Origin: Rhizobium binae
Lineage (GTDB): Bacteria; Pseudomonadota; Alphaproteobacteria; Rhizobiales; Rhizobiaceae
Direction of reading: 5' to 3'
Assembly: GCF_017357225.1 (NCBI RefSeq)
Contig: NZ_CP071609.1
Coordinates: 124,001-188,000 of the forward strand
Length of the DNA: 64,000 bases
Every line of letters starts with the position of its first letter. The stretch's first letter is position 1. Shown here one piece after another: positions 57,528 to 64,000 of this stretch. The notes below the pieces were generated by a model that was not told the origin of the DNA, did no database searches, and was given only the letters and a program-made list of their open reading frames with translations. A program made the translations under genes and the position numbers.

Positions 57528-58520
57528 TCAAGGGCCGGCTTTGCCGGGCGAAGCTTCACCCTTGACGCGCCGCTCGGGCTTGCGGCACGTCTCTTCTCTG
57601 TCCCTTCTTCCCGCTTTCTCGTTTTGACGAAGTTTCAGGAAGTCATTCCAGTCGTCTGCGGGCGGCCGCAGGCGCAGCCACTGGCAGCCGAGCTCTTCCG
57701 CCAGACTGCGAAGACGGTCGGCATAGGCTTCGCCTTGCGGGTTGGCATCCGTCGCCGCGACAATCTGGCCAGCAGGGAGCAAAGCAAGGTCGCGCAGGGC
57801 AACCTCGGTTGCCGGCGACCAGCCGCCGCCGGTGCTGAGATAAAGCGTGCCCTCCCGCGTGCCCTCGAGAGCGGCAAGGCTCATCGCGTCGATCGCCGCC
57901 TCCGTCACGCAGAGCCGCCGGGCCGGGGTAGAGCCGAAACGGAACAGGACCTTAGTGCCGCCGGTTGCAAAGCCGCGCCAATCGGCGCCGCGCTCCTCCC
58001 ATCCGGTCACAATGCCGGCGGTGTCAGTATGCGCGGCCCACATGCTGCCATAGGGTCCTTCGCGCAGCACACCGTGCCTGGCTGCTTGTCCGATGATCGA
58101 CGCAGGCAAAAGGCGGCGAGTGCGAAGGTATCGCCATGCGCCCGAACCGGGTGAGGGCGCCCTGCGAGAGAGCCAGCGTTCGGATACCGAGGCGACCGCC
58201 TCCCCAGTTTTCGGCGCCTTACGCCATTCTGCATCCGACGACTGAAAACCGACAAGGGCCGCGATCCGCTCGAGACCTTCGCTGAAGGCGACGCCATCGA
58301 GGTGAGAGACGAGCGAAAAAACATCGCCCTTGCTGTCGCCGAGGGGATCGAACCAGCCACGGCCCTCATGTGTCACGATGATGATCTCGGCGCCGCGGCG
58401 AAATTTTATCGCGCGACGCGTGCTCTCCTTCCGATCCAGTGTGAAGCCTGAAGTCTCCAGGACTGCCTCGCAACCAACCTTCTGGCGCAGATCCTCTATC
58501 TCTTCTCTCGTCATTCTCAT
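57528..58520 (-). CDS. DUF3991/TOPRIM-domain protein
   Basis: From ATG 58520 (or 58514), 330 residues. The N-terminal DUF3991-like part contains AVLETSGFTLDRKESTRRAI, RRGAEIIIVTHEGRGWFDPL and GDVFSLVSHLDG. The C-terminal half has a TOPRIM signature (RRLCVTEAAIDAMSLAALEG, then VAATDANPQGEAYADRLRSL) with the acidic Glu and Asp residues. Such plasmid-borne proteins resemble DnaG-type primase parts and are suspected in complementary-strand synthesis after transfer. The C-terminus is basic (KPERRVKGEASPGKAGP). Confidence 0.82.
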   Translation of the reverse strand: MRMTREEIEDLRQKVGCEAVLETSGFTLDRKESTRRAIKFRRGAEIIIVTHEGRGWFDPLGDSKGDVFSLVSHLDGVAFSEGLERIAALVGFQSSDAEWRKAPKTGEAVASVSERWLSRRAPSPGSGAWRYLRTRRLLPASIIGQAARHGVLREGPYGSMWAAHTDTAGIVTGWEERGADWRGFATGGTKVLFRFGSTPARRLCVTEAAIDAMSLAALEGTREGTLYLSTGGGWSPATEVALRDLALLPAGQIVAATDANPQGEAYADRLRSLAEELGCQWLRLRPPADDWNDFLKLRQNEKAGRRDREETCRKPERRVKGEASPGKAGP

Positions 58521-58718
58521 TCCGGCCGCTCGGCGGCCGGCCTCCTGCTCTTTATCTCCCGCTCTTTGCGGGGCCGATCTCAGACGGCCGCGAAGAGCAA
58601 AGGCTGCAAGGGCGTGGGCTGGCAATTGTCGGATTCACAGGGGTCGCCGTCCCGTCCACGGCAAAGCCTCCCTTGCGGCCGCCGGCTCGCAAGCGGCAGC
58701 CGTCAGGCAAAAGGCGGC

Positions 58719-58895
58719 TCAATGGGCCGCCCAGGGAAAGAACTCATGCACCACTTCGAGGTCGTCGCTGGCGTCGATCTCGTCCGAAGGCAGCACGCCG
58801 TATTCGCCGTCGACTTCGAAGACGGTGACCGGGACCATGAGGTCGCGGGAAAGCTGGAAGGCATGTGACTGCGCGAGGGAAAGGTCGTGGGACAT
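58719..58895 (-). CDS. Small acidic protein, 58 residues
   Basis: Reading from ATG 58895 gives MSHDLSLAQSHAFQLSRDLM, VPVTVFEVDGEYGVLPSDEI and EFFPWAAH, then stop. GGAG lies 9 bp upstream. It is acidic, with coherent codon use and a single short domain of unknown type. It would be the first gene of a run toward the TOPRIM protein. Confidence 0.7.
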   Translation of the reverse strand: MSHDLSLAQSHAFQLSRDLMVPVTVFEVDGEYGVLPSDEIDASDDLEVVHEFFPWAAH

Positions 58896-59262
58896 CTCAA
58901 GAGGCTCCTTCGGAGCGGGCCAATCCCGCTCGATGGCTCCTCAGAAGGCCCGGAGGCGGGCGCGATCACCGCGAAGGCGAAGACGAAGCGGCCGCAGCTT
59001 CGCTAGCGGACCCTTTACGGGTTGATCGTGGAAGATCCGCAGCCGGGCCAGGACGCCATCAATAGAGAGCGGGATTGGGCTGCTTCGATGAGCCTGATTA
59101 AAGGGCCTGGCGTACCATCGCGCTGCTCACAGGGCAGCTGGCGCCGCCACCTCTTGTGGCACCTTTCGACGGTTTGGCAGTACACGAGAGACAAGTCGCT
59201 CGCGCTGACCGACGGCCGTCAGTGAGATCGAGCGCCCGTGGTCAGGACATGGCCTGCGCTAG
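58896..59262. other. 367-bp region without a gene
   Basis: GC-rich leader-like sequence near 58900-59000, then sequence with no good frame. I see no RNA gene. It marks the boundary between the leading-region-like block and the metabolic group. Confidence 0.45.
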
Positions 59263-59742
59263 TTACCGGAGGAGGACGCCCGGGTGGGCTGTCAGTGATG
59301 CGGGAAACCCATAGTCGTTGTCGATGACCTCGCTGTTGACCTTCATATCAAGGGCGCCGTCCGGGCGGCGGAAGACCTCATAGCTTATCCGGTCGATGAT
59401 CTCGTTTTCCGGACCGAAGACGAGGACACGCGGTTTCAGGCTGATGATGTCGTCTACCTCGCAGAAGACGCTTCCCGCGATGATGATCTCGTCGCCCTGT
59501 TGGCAGGTGCGGGCTGCGGCGCCATTCAGGATGCAGCATCGAGAGCCCGCCCCGCCATAGAGCACATAGGTGCTGATCCTGGCACCCGACATCTTGTTCC
59601 AGATCTCGACATATTCCAGCGGCTTCAGGCCGACGGCCCTGCAGAAATCCGCATCGATCGTGATTGAACCGTGATAGTTCAGCTTGGCATCCGTCACCCG
59701 GATCCCGTGGAGCTTGGCACTGACGTATTTTTCCAAATCCAA
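59263..59742 (-). CDS. panD: Aspartate 1-decarboxylase with C-terminal extension
   Basis: PanD converts aspartate to beta-alanine, a precursor of pantothenate. It is made as a proenzyme that self-cleaves between Gly and Ser to form a pyruvoyl group; here the site is YHGSITID (Gly25-Ser26). Other active-site residues match at one position offset from E. coli: K10, Y23, R55, T58 and Y59 (GARISTY). The core ends near residue 130 (GSVFCEVDDIISLKPRVLVF), and about 30 extra residues follow (YEVFRRPDGALDMKVNSEVI), making it 159 residues instead of about 126. Confidence 0.88.
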   Translation of the reverse strand: MDLEKYVSAKLHGIRVTDAKLNYHGSITIDADFCRAVGLKPLEYVEIWNKMSGARISTYVLYGGAGSRCCILNGAAARTCQQGDEIIIAGSVFCEVDDIISLKPRVLVFGPENEIIDRISYEVFRRPDGALDMKVNSEVIDNDYGFPASLTAHPGVLLR

Positions 59743-59814
59743 TTCCTTCTTGCCTCAGTACCGGCCGGCAATGCGAGGAAGGGATAGCCGGTCTATCAAA
59801 TCAAAAGACCACAT

Positions 59815-60411
59815 TCAACTGCAGCGCCGATAAGTCCAGAGCTGTGCCGGCGGGATATTGCGAACGACGAAGTCGTAATGTGAAACGACGTAACGATCCG
59901 GCATCTTGACCACCGGCGAGAGCGGACCATAGGTAATCTGGATGACCGGCCGGCCCGGTGGAATGCGAGCAAGCAAGTCCTCAATCAAGAGGACGCGCAA
60001 ATTCATTGGAAAGTTCAGCAGAGGCACGGCGCTGACGACACAATCGAACTGTTCGCTTCGGCGGTCGCCCAGCACCTGGTTCAGCTGAAAAGCATCACCC
60101 AATCGAAAATCTACGCCGGGAAAGCGCTGTATCAGGCTGTTGTAGAAATCCTTGGAATATTCGACGGAGACCAAGCGGCTCGGCGCGATGCCGCGGGCTA
60201 GGATGGCTTTGGTGATCACGCCTGTGCCGGCGCCGAGTTCCAGCACCGGCAATCCGGACCCGGGATTGATCACACTTGCCATGCGCCGGGCAGTATGAAT
60301 TGACGTCGGGATGACGGCGCCGACACCCTTCTTGTCCTTTTGCCAGCCCTTGAAGAACTGCACCTCTTCCTCGAACCTCTTGGCGAGGCGCTCCTTCATG
60401 CGGAAAACCAT
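59815..60411 (-). CDS. pmtA: Phosphatidylethanolamine N-methyltransferase (PmtA type)
   Basis: This 198-residue SAM-dependent methyltransferase would convert phosphatidylethanolamine to phosphatidylcholine, a membrane lipid important in rhizobia. Motif I is LPVLELGAGTGVITKAIL, and FDCVVSAVPLLNFPM with RNIPPAQLWTYRR are typical of rhizobial PmtA (Sinorhizobium type). GGGAG lies 5 bp before the ATG. It is probably a second, plasmid-borne copy beside a chromosomal one, which cannot be seen here. Confidence 0.88.
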   Translation of the reverse strand: MVFRMKERLAKRFEEEVQFFKGWQKDKKGVGAVIPTSIHTARRMASVINPGSGLPVLELGAGTGVITKAILARGIAPSRLVSVEYSKDFYNSLIQRFPGVDFRLGDAFQLNQVLGDRRSEQFDCVVSAVPLLNFPMNLRVLLIEDLLARIPPGRPVIQITYGPLSPVVKMPDRYVVSHYDFVVRNIPPAQLWTYRRCS

Positions 60412-60493
60412 GTTTTCTCCCTTTGACGCTCAATATGCCGATGTACTGTGGGAACCGTTCAGCAGAACGGTTCGAAAGTCGCGCGCGATGGCG

Positions 60494-60700
60494 TCAGCTT
60501 GATTGCGGGTCATCGGTCAGACCCAGGATCCCCGTCTTTCGCAGCGCGTCCTCGATTGTCTCAACGCCGAGCGCGGCGAGCGCGCTGGCGAGGCACTGCT
60601 CGATCTCAGCAACGGTTCTTGCCTCAAGCCGAGCGATGACTTCGATGTCCCGTCCGTGGGCGAGCCAGCGCAGGCACGATTTTTCCAACGGTGAAAGCAT
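60494..60700 (-). CDS. Small LuxR-type HTH protein
   Basis: The 68-residue protein is nearly only an HTH (MLSPLEKSCLRWLAHGRDIE, VIARLEARTVAEIEQCLASA, LGVETIEDALRKTG). Orphan LuxR-type HTH proteins of this size are found beside rhizobial genes; a DNA-binding role is likely but no target is visible. It sits 83 bp upstream of pmtA in the same direction. Confidence 0.75.
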   Translation of the reverse strand: MLSPLEKSCLRWLAHGRDIEVIARLEARTVAEIEQCLASALAALGVETIEDALRKTGILGLTDDPQSS

Positions 60701-60840
60701 CTTGGTGCCCTTTCGTATCGGCGCGAGAAATCAATTGGTTAGATGCGATATCCAGCGCGGCTGTTTCCACGAGGCCCGGGGGCCGTCCGCACGTCGGAAT
60801 CAAGAAAAGTCGAAATCTGATGGGTTGGAGGACGACCTGG

Positions 60841-61932
60841 CTACGCATTGAATATCGCCGCCCGGCGCCGCTTCCATGCCGCGAGCACCTCTGCTTCCTT
60901 CGCCGGCGTCAACTTCAAACGCGGATTTGCTTTGCGTTCGGGGCGTACCGCGTCGGAGTGCCACCAGGACAACGTATCGCGTATGGTGTCAGCAAGGGAA
61001 CGATGAGTGAGGCCCCGCTCGAGCGCCTTGTCGAAATTGATACTTGCGAAGCCAAGGTTGTCACCGCTCAGGGGCATCCAGGGCACGGCCTCATCTATGC
61101 CGTGACTCTTGAGGAAATCGTAGTCATCGATCCAGGTGAGATGCACGGGGTTGGAGCCGCTGACCGCTGCCTGAACTCCGGCGAGGAATTCGACCATCGT
61201 CATAGGAGTGCGAGGCCCTGCGACGTTGTATATGCCCGTCGCCGCCTCTTCTACCATCCGGATCATCCATTCGGTCAGGTCGCGGACGTCGACATATTGC
61301 ACCGGGTCCATCATCCGTCCCGGTGCTAGAATCTCGCCGCCCCGCTCAAAACGGAGTGGCCAATAGGGGAACCGGTACGTGCTGTCCCCCGGTCCGACGA
61401 TATAGTGTGGCCTCACGATGCAGGTCTTTTGTGGAAACGCTTTCTCCGCCTCGATTTCCGAGAGCGCCTTACGCACACCAAAACTGCTGCATGCTTTTCC
61501 CGCGTCCTCCACCAAGGTCGGCTTTATCGATTCATCGATACGGCTCGTGAGATAAGGAAAATAAACGCCGGTCGACGAGACGTACATGTATAGCTCTGCA
61601 CGGTCCTTCAGCAATTCCGCCGATAGGCGGACCCAAGCCGGACTGGTGGCGGAATTGTCGATAACTGCGTCCCAGGATCCGCTTTTAAGCGAGTCGAGCT
61701 GCCCCTCCCTTTCCCCGCGCAGGTGTCGCACGGAGGTCGGAAGGGCCGCATGCTGTCGCCCGCGGTTGAAGACGGTGACAATGTGTCCCCGCTCGGCCGC
61801 GTACCGTACCTGGTGGGGTCCGAGAAAGTCGGTCCCGCCAAGGATGAGGATATGGAGCGGGCGACGCGGCCCGTTCGACCGCGAAGCTGGCGTTATCAGG
61901 GGGCAGGACGACTCCAGATCGGATGCTGTCAT
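60841..61932 (-). CDS. NAD-dependent epimerase/dehydratase family protein
   Basis: This 363-residue extended-SDR-like protein has an N-terminal nucleotide-binding motif (HILILGGTDFLGPHQVRYAA) in which the usual GxxGxxG reads GGTDFLG. Later segments are YMYVSSTGVYFPYLTSRIDE, CIVRPHYIVGPGDSTYRFPY and GIYNVAGPRTPMTMVEFLAG. The start at 61932 follows GGAGAGGAA; the longer frame to 62067 overlaps the MFS gene's 3' end. The substrate is unknown. It may act with the adjacent MFS protein on the same compound. Confidence 0.85.
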   Translation of the reverse strand: MTASDLESSCPLITPASRSNGPRRPLHILILGGTDFLGPHQVRYAAERGHIVTVFNRGRQHAALPTSVRHLRGEREGQLDSLKSGSWDAVIDNSATSPAWVRLSAELLKDRAELYMYVSSTGVYFPYLTSRIDESIKPTLVEDAGKACSSFGVRKALSEIEAEKAFPQKTCIVRPHYIVGPGDSTYRFPYWPLRFERGGEILAPGRMMDPVQYVDVRDLTEWMIRMVEEAATGIYNVAGPRTPMTMVEFLAGVQAAVSGSNPVHLTWIDDYDFLKSHGIDEAVPWMPLSGDNLGFASINFDKALERGLTHRSLADTIRDTLSWWHSDAVRPERKANPRLKLTPAKEAEVLAAWKRRRAAIFNA

Positions 61933-62063
61933 TTCCTCTCCGTCTCTTGACGAATGCGTGGCGTTTATGCTGCAGGGGTCTCCGGCCGTTTTGATCCTGA
62001 AGCTCCTCTTCAAGGCCTGCCGGAAGTCGTTCAGTTCTCCCGGTGGCGAATTCGGCCCCACAC

Positions 62064-63707
62064 TCACTTCTGCGAAACGTATGGCACCGGCGGATAGGAC
62101 TTGCGCGCTCCGCCGGTCGGCCTTTCGACGAAGATGCTCGTTCTAGGCGGCATCCGTTCCTTGCTGACACTCAGAATTTGCTGATCGAGTTCCCTGTCGG
62201 CCGCCGTCAAGCGATGATGGAGACGGTGATAATCAGTCCAGGTCGGCGTGCGGAATGTTTCCAACCAACGTGAAGGCGCTTGAATATCGCGTGTGAGCAT
62301 CCACTGCCGCGCGCCCACGCGGCTTTGGGCTTGCCGGCGCTTCTGCATGATATCCAGGAAGGGATCCACGTGCTCCTCGGGGATCACATACTCGGTTGTG
62401 ATGAGGATCGGGCCGCTTCTTGGCTTCAGATCGAGCGCGATCGCAGGTGCGTTGAAGGCGCCAGAGGGTTCGAGCTCCGATTCAGACCGATTGCTGATCG
62501 GCAGCTTGAGCCCAAGTGCCGCCACAAGAATCGTTGCAACGCCGGACCAACCGAATGCCAGCGGCAGCGAGTAATTCTGGACGACGATACCCCAGAACCA
62601 GCTTCCCGCAGCAATCCCACCATAGGTAAAGGCACTGTAAATCGAGATCGTGCGGCCGACGATCCAGCGTGGGCTTGCCAGTTGCACGTTGACGCCAAGC
62701 CCGGACCACGCGGTCACCCAGCCGGCGCCGCCAAGAGCGAGGGAGAGGGTCGCCACCGCCAGCGAAGAGCTGAGCGCCAGGGAGATCTGACAGATGGCGC
62801 AGGCGATGCAGGCAAGCACCACCAGCCATTCCTGCGTGAGCACTCGCCTGAGCGGTGGATTCATGAGCCCCGCGAGAAGTGCACCGGCGCCGAAGCCGCC
62901 CATCATGATGCCGTAACCGATTGGCCCACCCTTGACGACATCGCGTGCGATGAGCGGCAGCAGCGCCAGGGTGGAGGTGGCGGCAAAGCCGAACAGCGTC
63001 CCGCGCACGATCGTCGACTTGATCTCCGAGGAAATGGCGGTGAACCGCAGCCCATCGTAAATCGCGGTCCTCAGCGCCTCACGGGGAAGCGGCGACGTTT
63101 GGACCTTCCAATTATTGCGCCATAAGGCGGTCAGCGGAGCGATAAAGCCGAGAGTCGTCAGTGCAAATGTGACGAGTGGCCCGAAGGCCGCAACGATGAT
63201 GCCGCCAAGAGCGGGACCGACACTGCGCACCGTGTTGAAACCGACGTTGAGCAGTGTCACGGCCGCCGGCAGATGGCGGCGCTCCAAAATGTCGCCGAGC
63301 GAGGCGCGCCAGGCGGGATCGCTCAGCGCGATGCCGCAGCCGTCCAGGAAGCTGAAGGCGAGGATCAGCCATGGATCGGTGATACCGAAGGCCATAAGGA
63401 TCGTCAGCATCGCGGCTGCAGCCATCATCAGGCTGCGGCCGACGATCATGACCATGCGGCGGCTGTAATTGTCGGCAATCGCTCCGACGAAGACAGCGAG
63501 AAAGAACGCCGGCAAGGTCGACGAGGCCTGGACGAGAGCAACCATCACGTCCGAGGTGGAGACCGTGGCCATGAGCCAGCCAAGCGCCACCGTCTGCATC
63601 AGCCAGCCGAGGCTCGAAAGCTGTGATGCGAAGAAGATCGAACGGAAAGTCGGATTCTTGAGCGGCGCCAGAAGCTCTACGGAGGTGTGGTCTTCATTCG
63701 CGCGCAT
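62064..63707 (-). CDS. MFS exporter with C-terminal ABM-like domain
   Basis: The 547-residue protein starts MRANEDHTSVELLAPLKNPT and has about twelve hydrophobic segments over residues 20-410 (for example TLPAFFLAVFVGAIADNYSR and LGGIIVAAFGPLVTFALTTL), typical of the MFS_3/enterobactin-exporter-like group. Residues about 430-547 form a soluble domain (TTEYVIPEEHVDPFLDIMQK, then QWMLTRDIQAPSRWLETF) resembling antibiotic-biosynthesis-monooxygenase folds often fused to this transporter type. It lies 131 bp upstream of the epimerase gene in the same direction; the ligand is unknown. Confidence 0.85.
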   Translation of the reverse strand: MRANEDHTSVELLAPLKNPTFRSIFFASQLSSLGWLMQTVALGWLMATVSTSDVMVALVQASSTLPAFFLAVFVGAIADNYSRRMVMIVGRSLMMAAAAMLTILMAFGITDPWLILAFSFLDGCGIALSDPAWRASLGDILERRHLPAAVTLLNVGFNTVRSVGPALGGIIVAAFGPLVTFALTTLGFIAPLTALWRNNWKVQTSPLPREALRTAIYDGLRFTAISSEIKSTIVRGTLFGFAATSTLALLPLIARDVVKGGPIGYGIMMGGFGAGALLAGLMNPPLRRVLTQEWLVVLACIACAICQISLALSSSLAVATLSLALGGAGWVTAWSGLGVNVQLASPRWIVGRTISIYSAFTYGGIAAGSWFWGIVVQNYSLPLAFGWSGVATILVAALGLKLPISNRSESELEPSGAFNAPAIALDLKPRSGPILITTEYVIPEEHVDPFLDIMQKRRQAQSRVGARQWMLTRDIQAPSRWLETFRTPTWTDYHRLHHRLTAADRELDQQILSVSKERMPPRTSIFVERPTGGARKSYPPVPYVSQK

Positions 63708-64000
63708 TGGAATATTTCTCTTTCAAATGGTCGAGCATACGGCTGGTGATCGTCATTCGCTCCGCCGGCTCGCACCGCAAGCGGCGGTGACATGGCTGCC
63801 GCCGAGATAAACTCGACGACAGCCACGGCAGCGCTGCCCGGTCCACCGTGGTGTTGCCACCGCGGGCAGCGCTTCGCCTTGGGAGGCAGGCGAAAGAAAG
63901 GTGTTCGACAAAGAAGACGGCTGTCGCTGAACCAGGTTCAACGACAGCCGAGTGGACCTGCGCGGCAGGAGTTAAGGGCAGTCGCAGGTAGGGAGCCTCC
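63708..64000. other. End of window with two strong palindromes
   Basis: No gene. An 11-bp inverted repeat (63830-63840 with 63863-63873) is followed by a stronger nested hairpin (63918-63926 with 63942-63950, inner arms GAACC/GGTTC). No T-run follows, so these could be binding sites or ends of an element that continues outside the window. Confidence 0.5.

Overview
The window looks like a large part of a repABC-type conjugative plasmid from a Rhizobiaceae-like alphaproteobacterium (Rhizobium, Sinorhizobium or Agrobacterium group). The evidence is a complete repABC replicon, a LuxI/LuxR-type TraI/TraR/TraM quorum-sensing circuit, a full Ti-type trb mating-pair operon, a Q-type oriT between traA and traCDG, and a rhizobial-type PmtA. 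I see no rRNA, tRNA or CRISPR array.

Layout. 1-2.4 kb: the 3' part of a tyrosine recombinase, a frameshifted cold-shock gene and a NYN/OST-HTH protein. 2.6-6.3 kb (minus): repC, repB and repA, with a counter-transcribed RNA and two almost identical long palindromes that are likely partition sites. 6.7-18.1 kb: traI-trbBCDEJKLFGHI, traR, then convergent traM. 18.4-20.4 kb: an XRE regulator and an AbiE-type toxin-antitoxin pair whose toxin is frameshifted. 20.6-26.3 kb (minus): traA-traF-traB-traH. 26.3-29 kb: oriT, traC, traD, traG. 29-59 kb: a long accessory block, almost all on the minus strand. It resembles a plasmid leading region, with genes for antirestriction (ardC), a ParB-like protein, a very large methylase-helicase, a TOPRIM protein, a DUF433/DUF5615 toxin-antitoxin pair and many small conserved genes. 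Several of these genes share related GC-rich 5' leaders. 59-64 kb (minus): a metabolic/transport group of panD, pmtA, a small LuxR-type HTH protein, an NAD-dependent epimerase and an MFS exporter.

The most unusual structure is a 7,533-bp nested mobile element at 34531-42063. It splits a DUF736 gene into two pieces, 42064-42216 and 34363-34530, which join in frame to a 106-residue protein. It has imperfect 93-bp terminal inverted repeats of identical length, with GCATAA/TTATGC motifs arranged like a tyrosine-recombinase core. Inside lie three overlapping tyrosine recombinase genes (a recombinase-in-trio, or RIT, arrangement) between two nearly identical 669-bp inverted repeats. Each repeat carries its own complete DUF736 gene. 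Beyond them is an 813-residue protein with an archaeo-eukaryotic primase-like region and a superfamily 2 helicase region. A complete group II intron (30577-32758) sits in one of the repeated leaders.

Six genes carry single frameshifts: csp, abiEii, a small gene at 42655, ardC, a DUF7007-like gene and the large methylase-helicase. Either the accessory region is decaying or the assembly has indel errors; the raw reads would decide. The conjugation, quorum-sensing and replication modules look intact, so the plasmid is plausibly self-transmissible under acyl-homoserine-lactone control.
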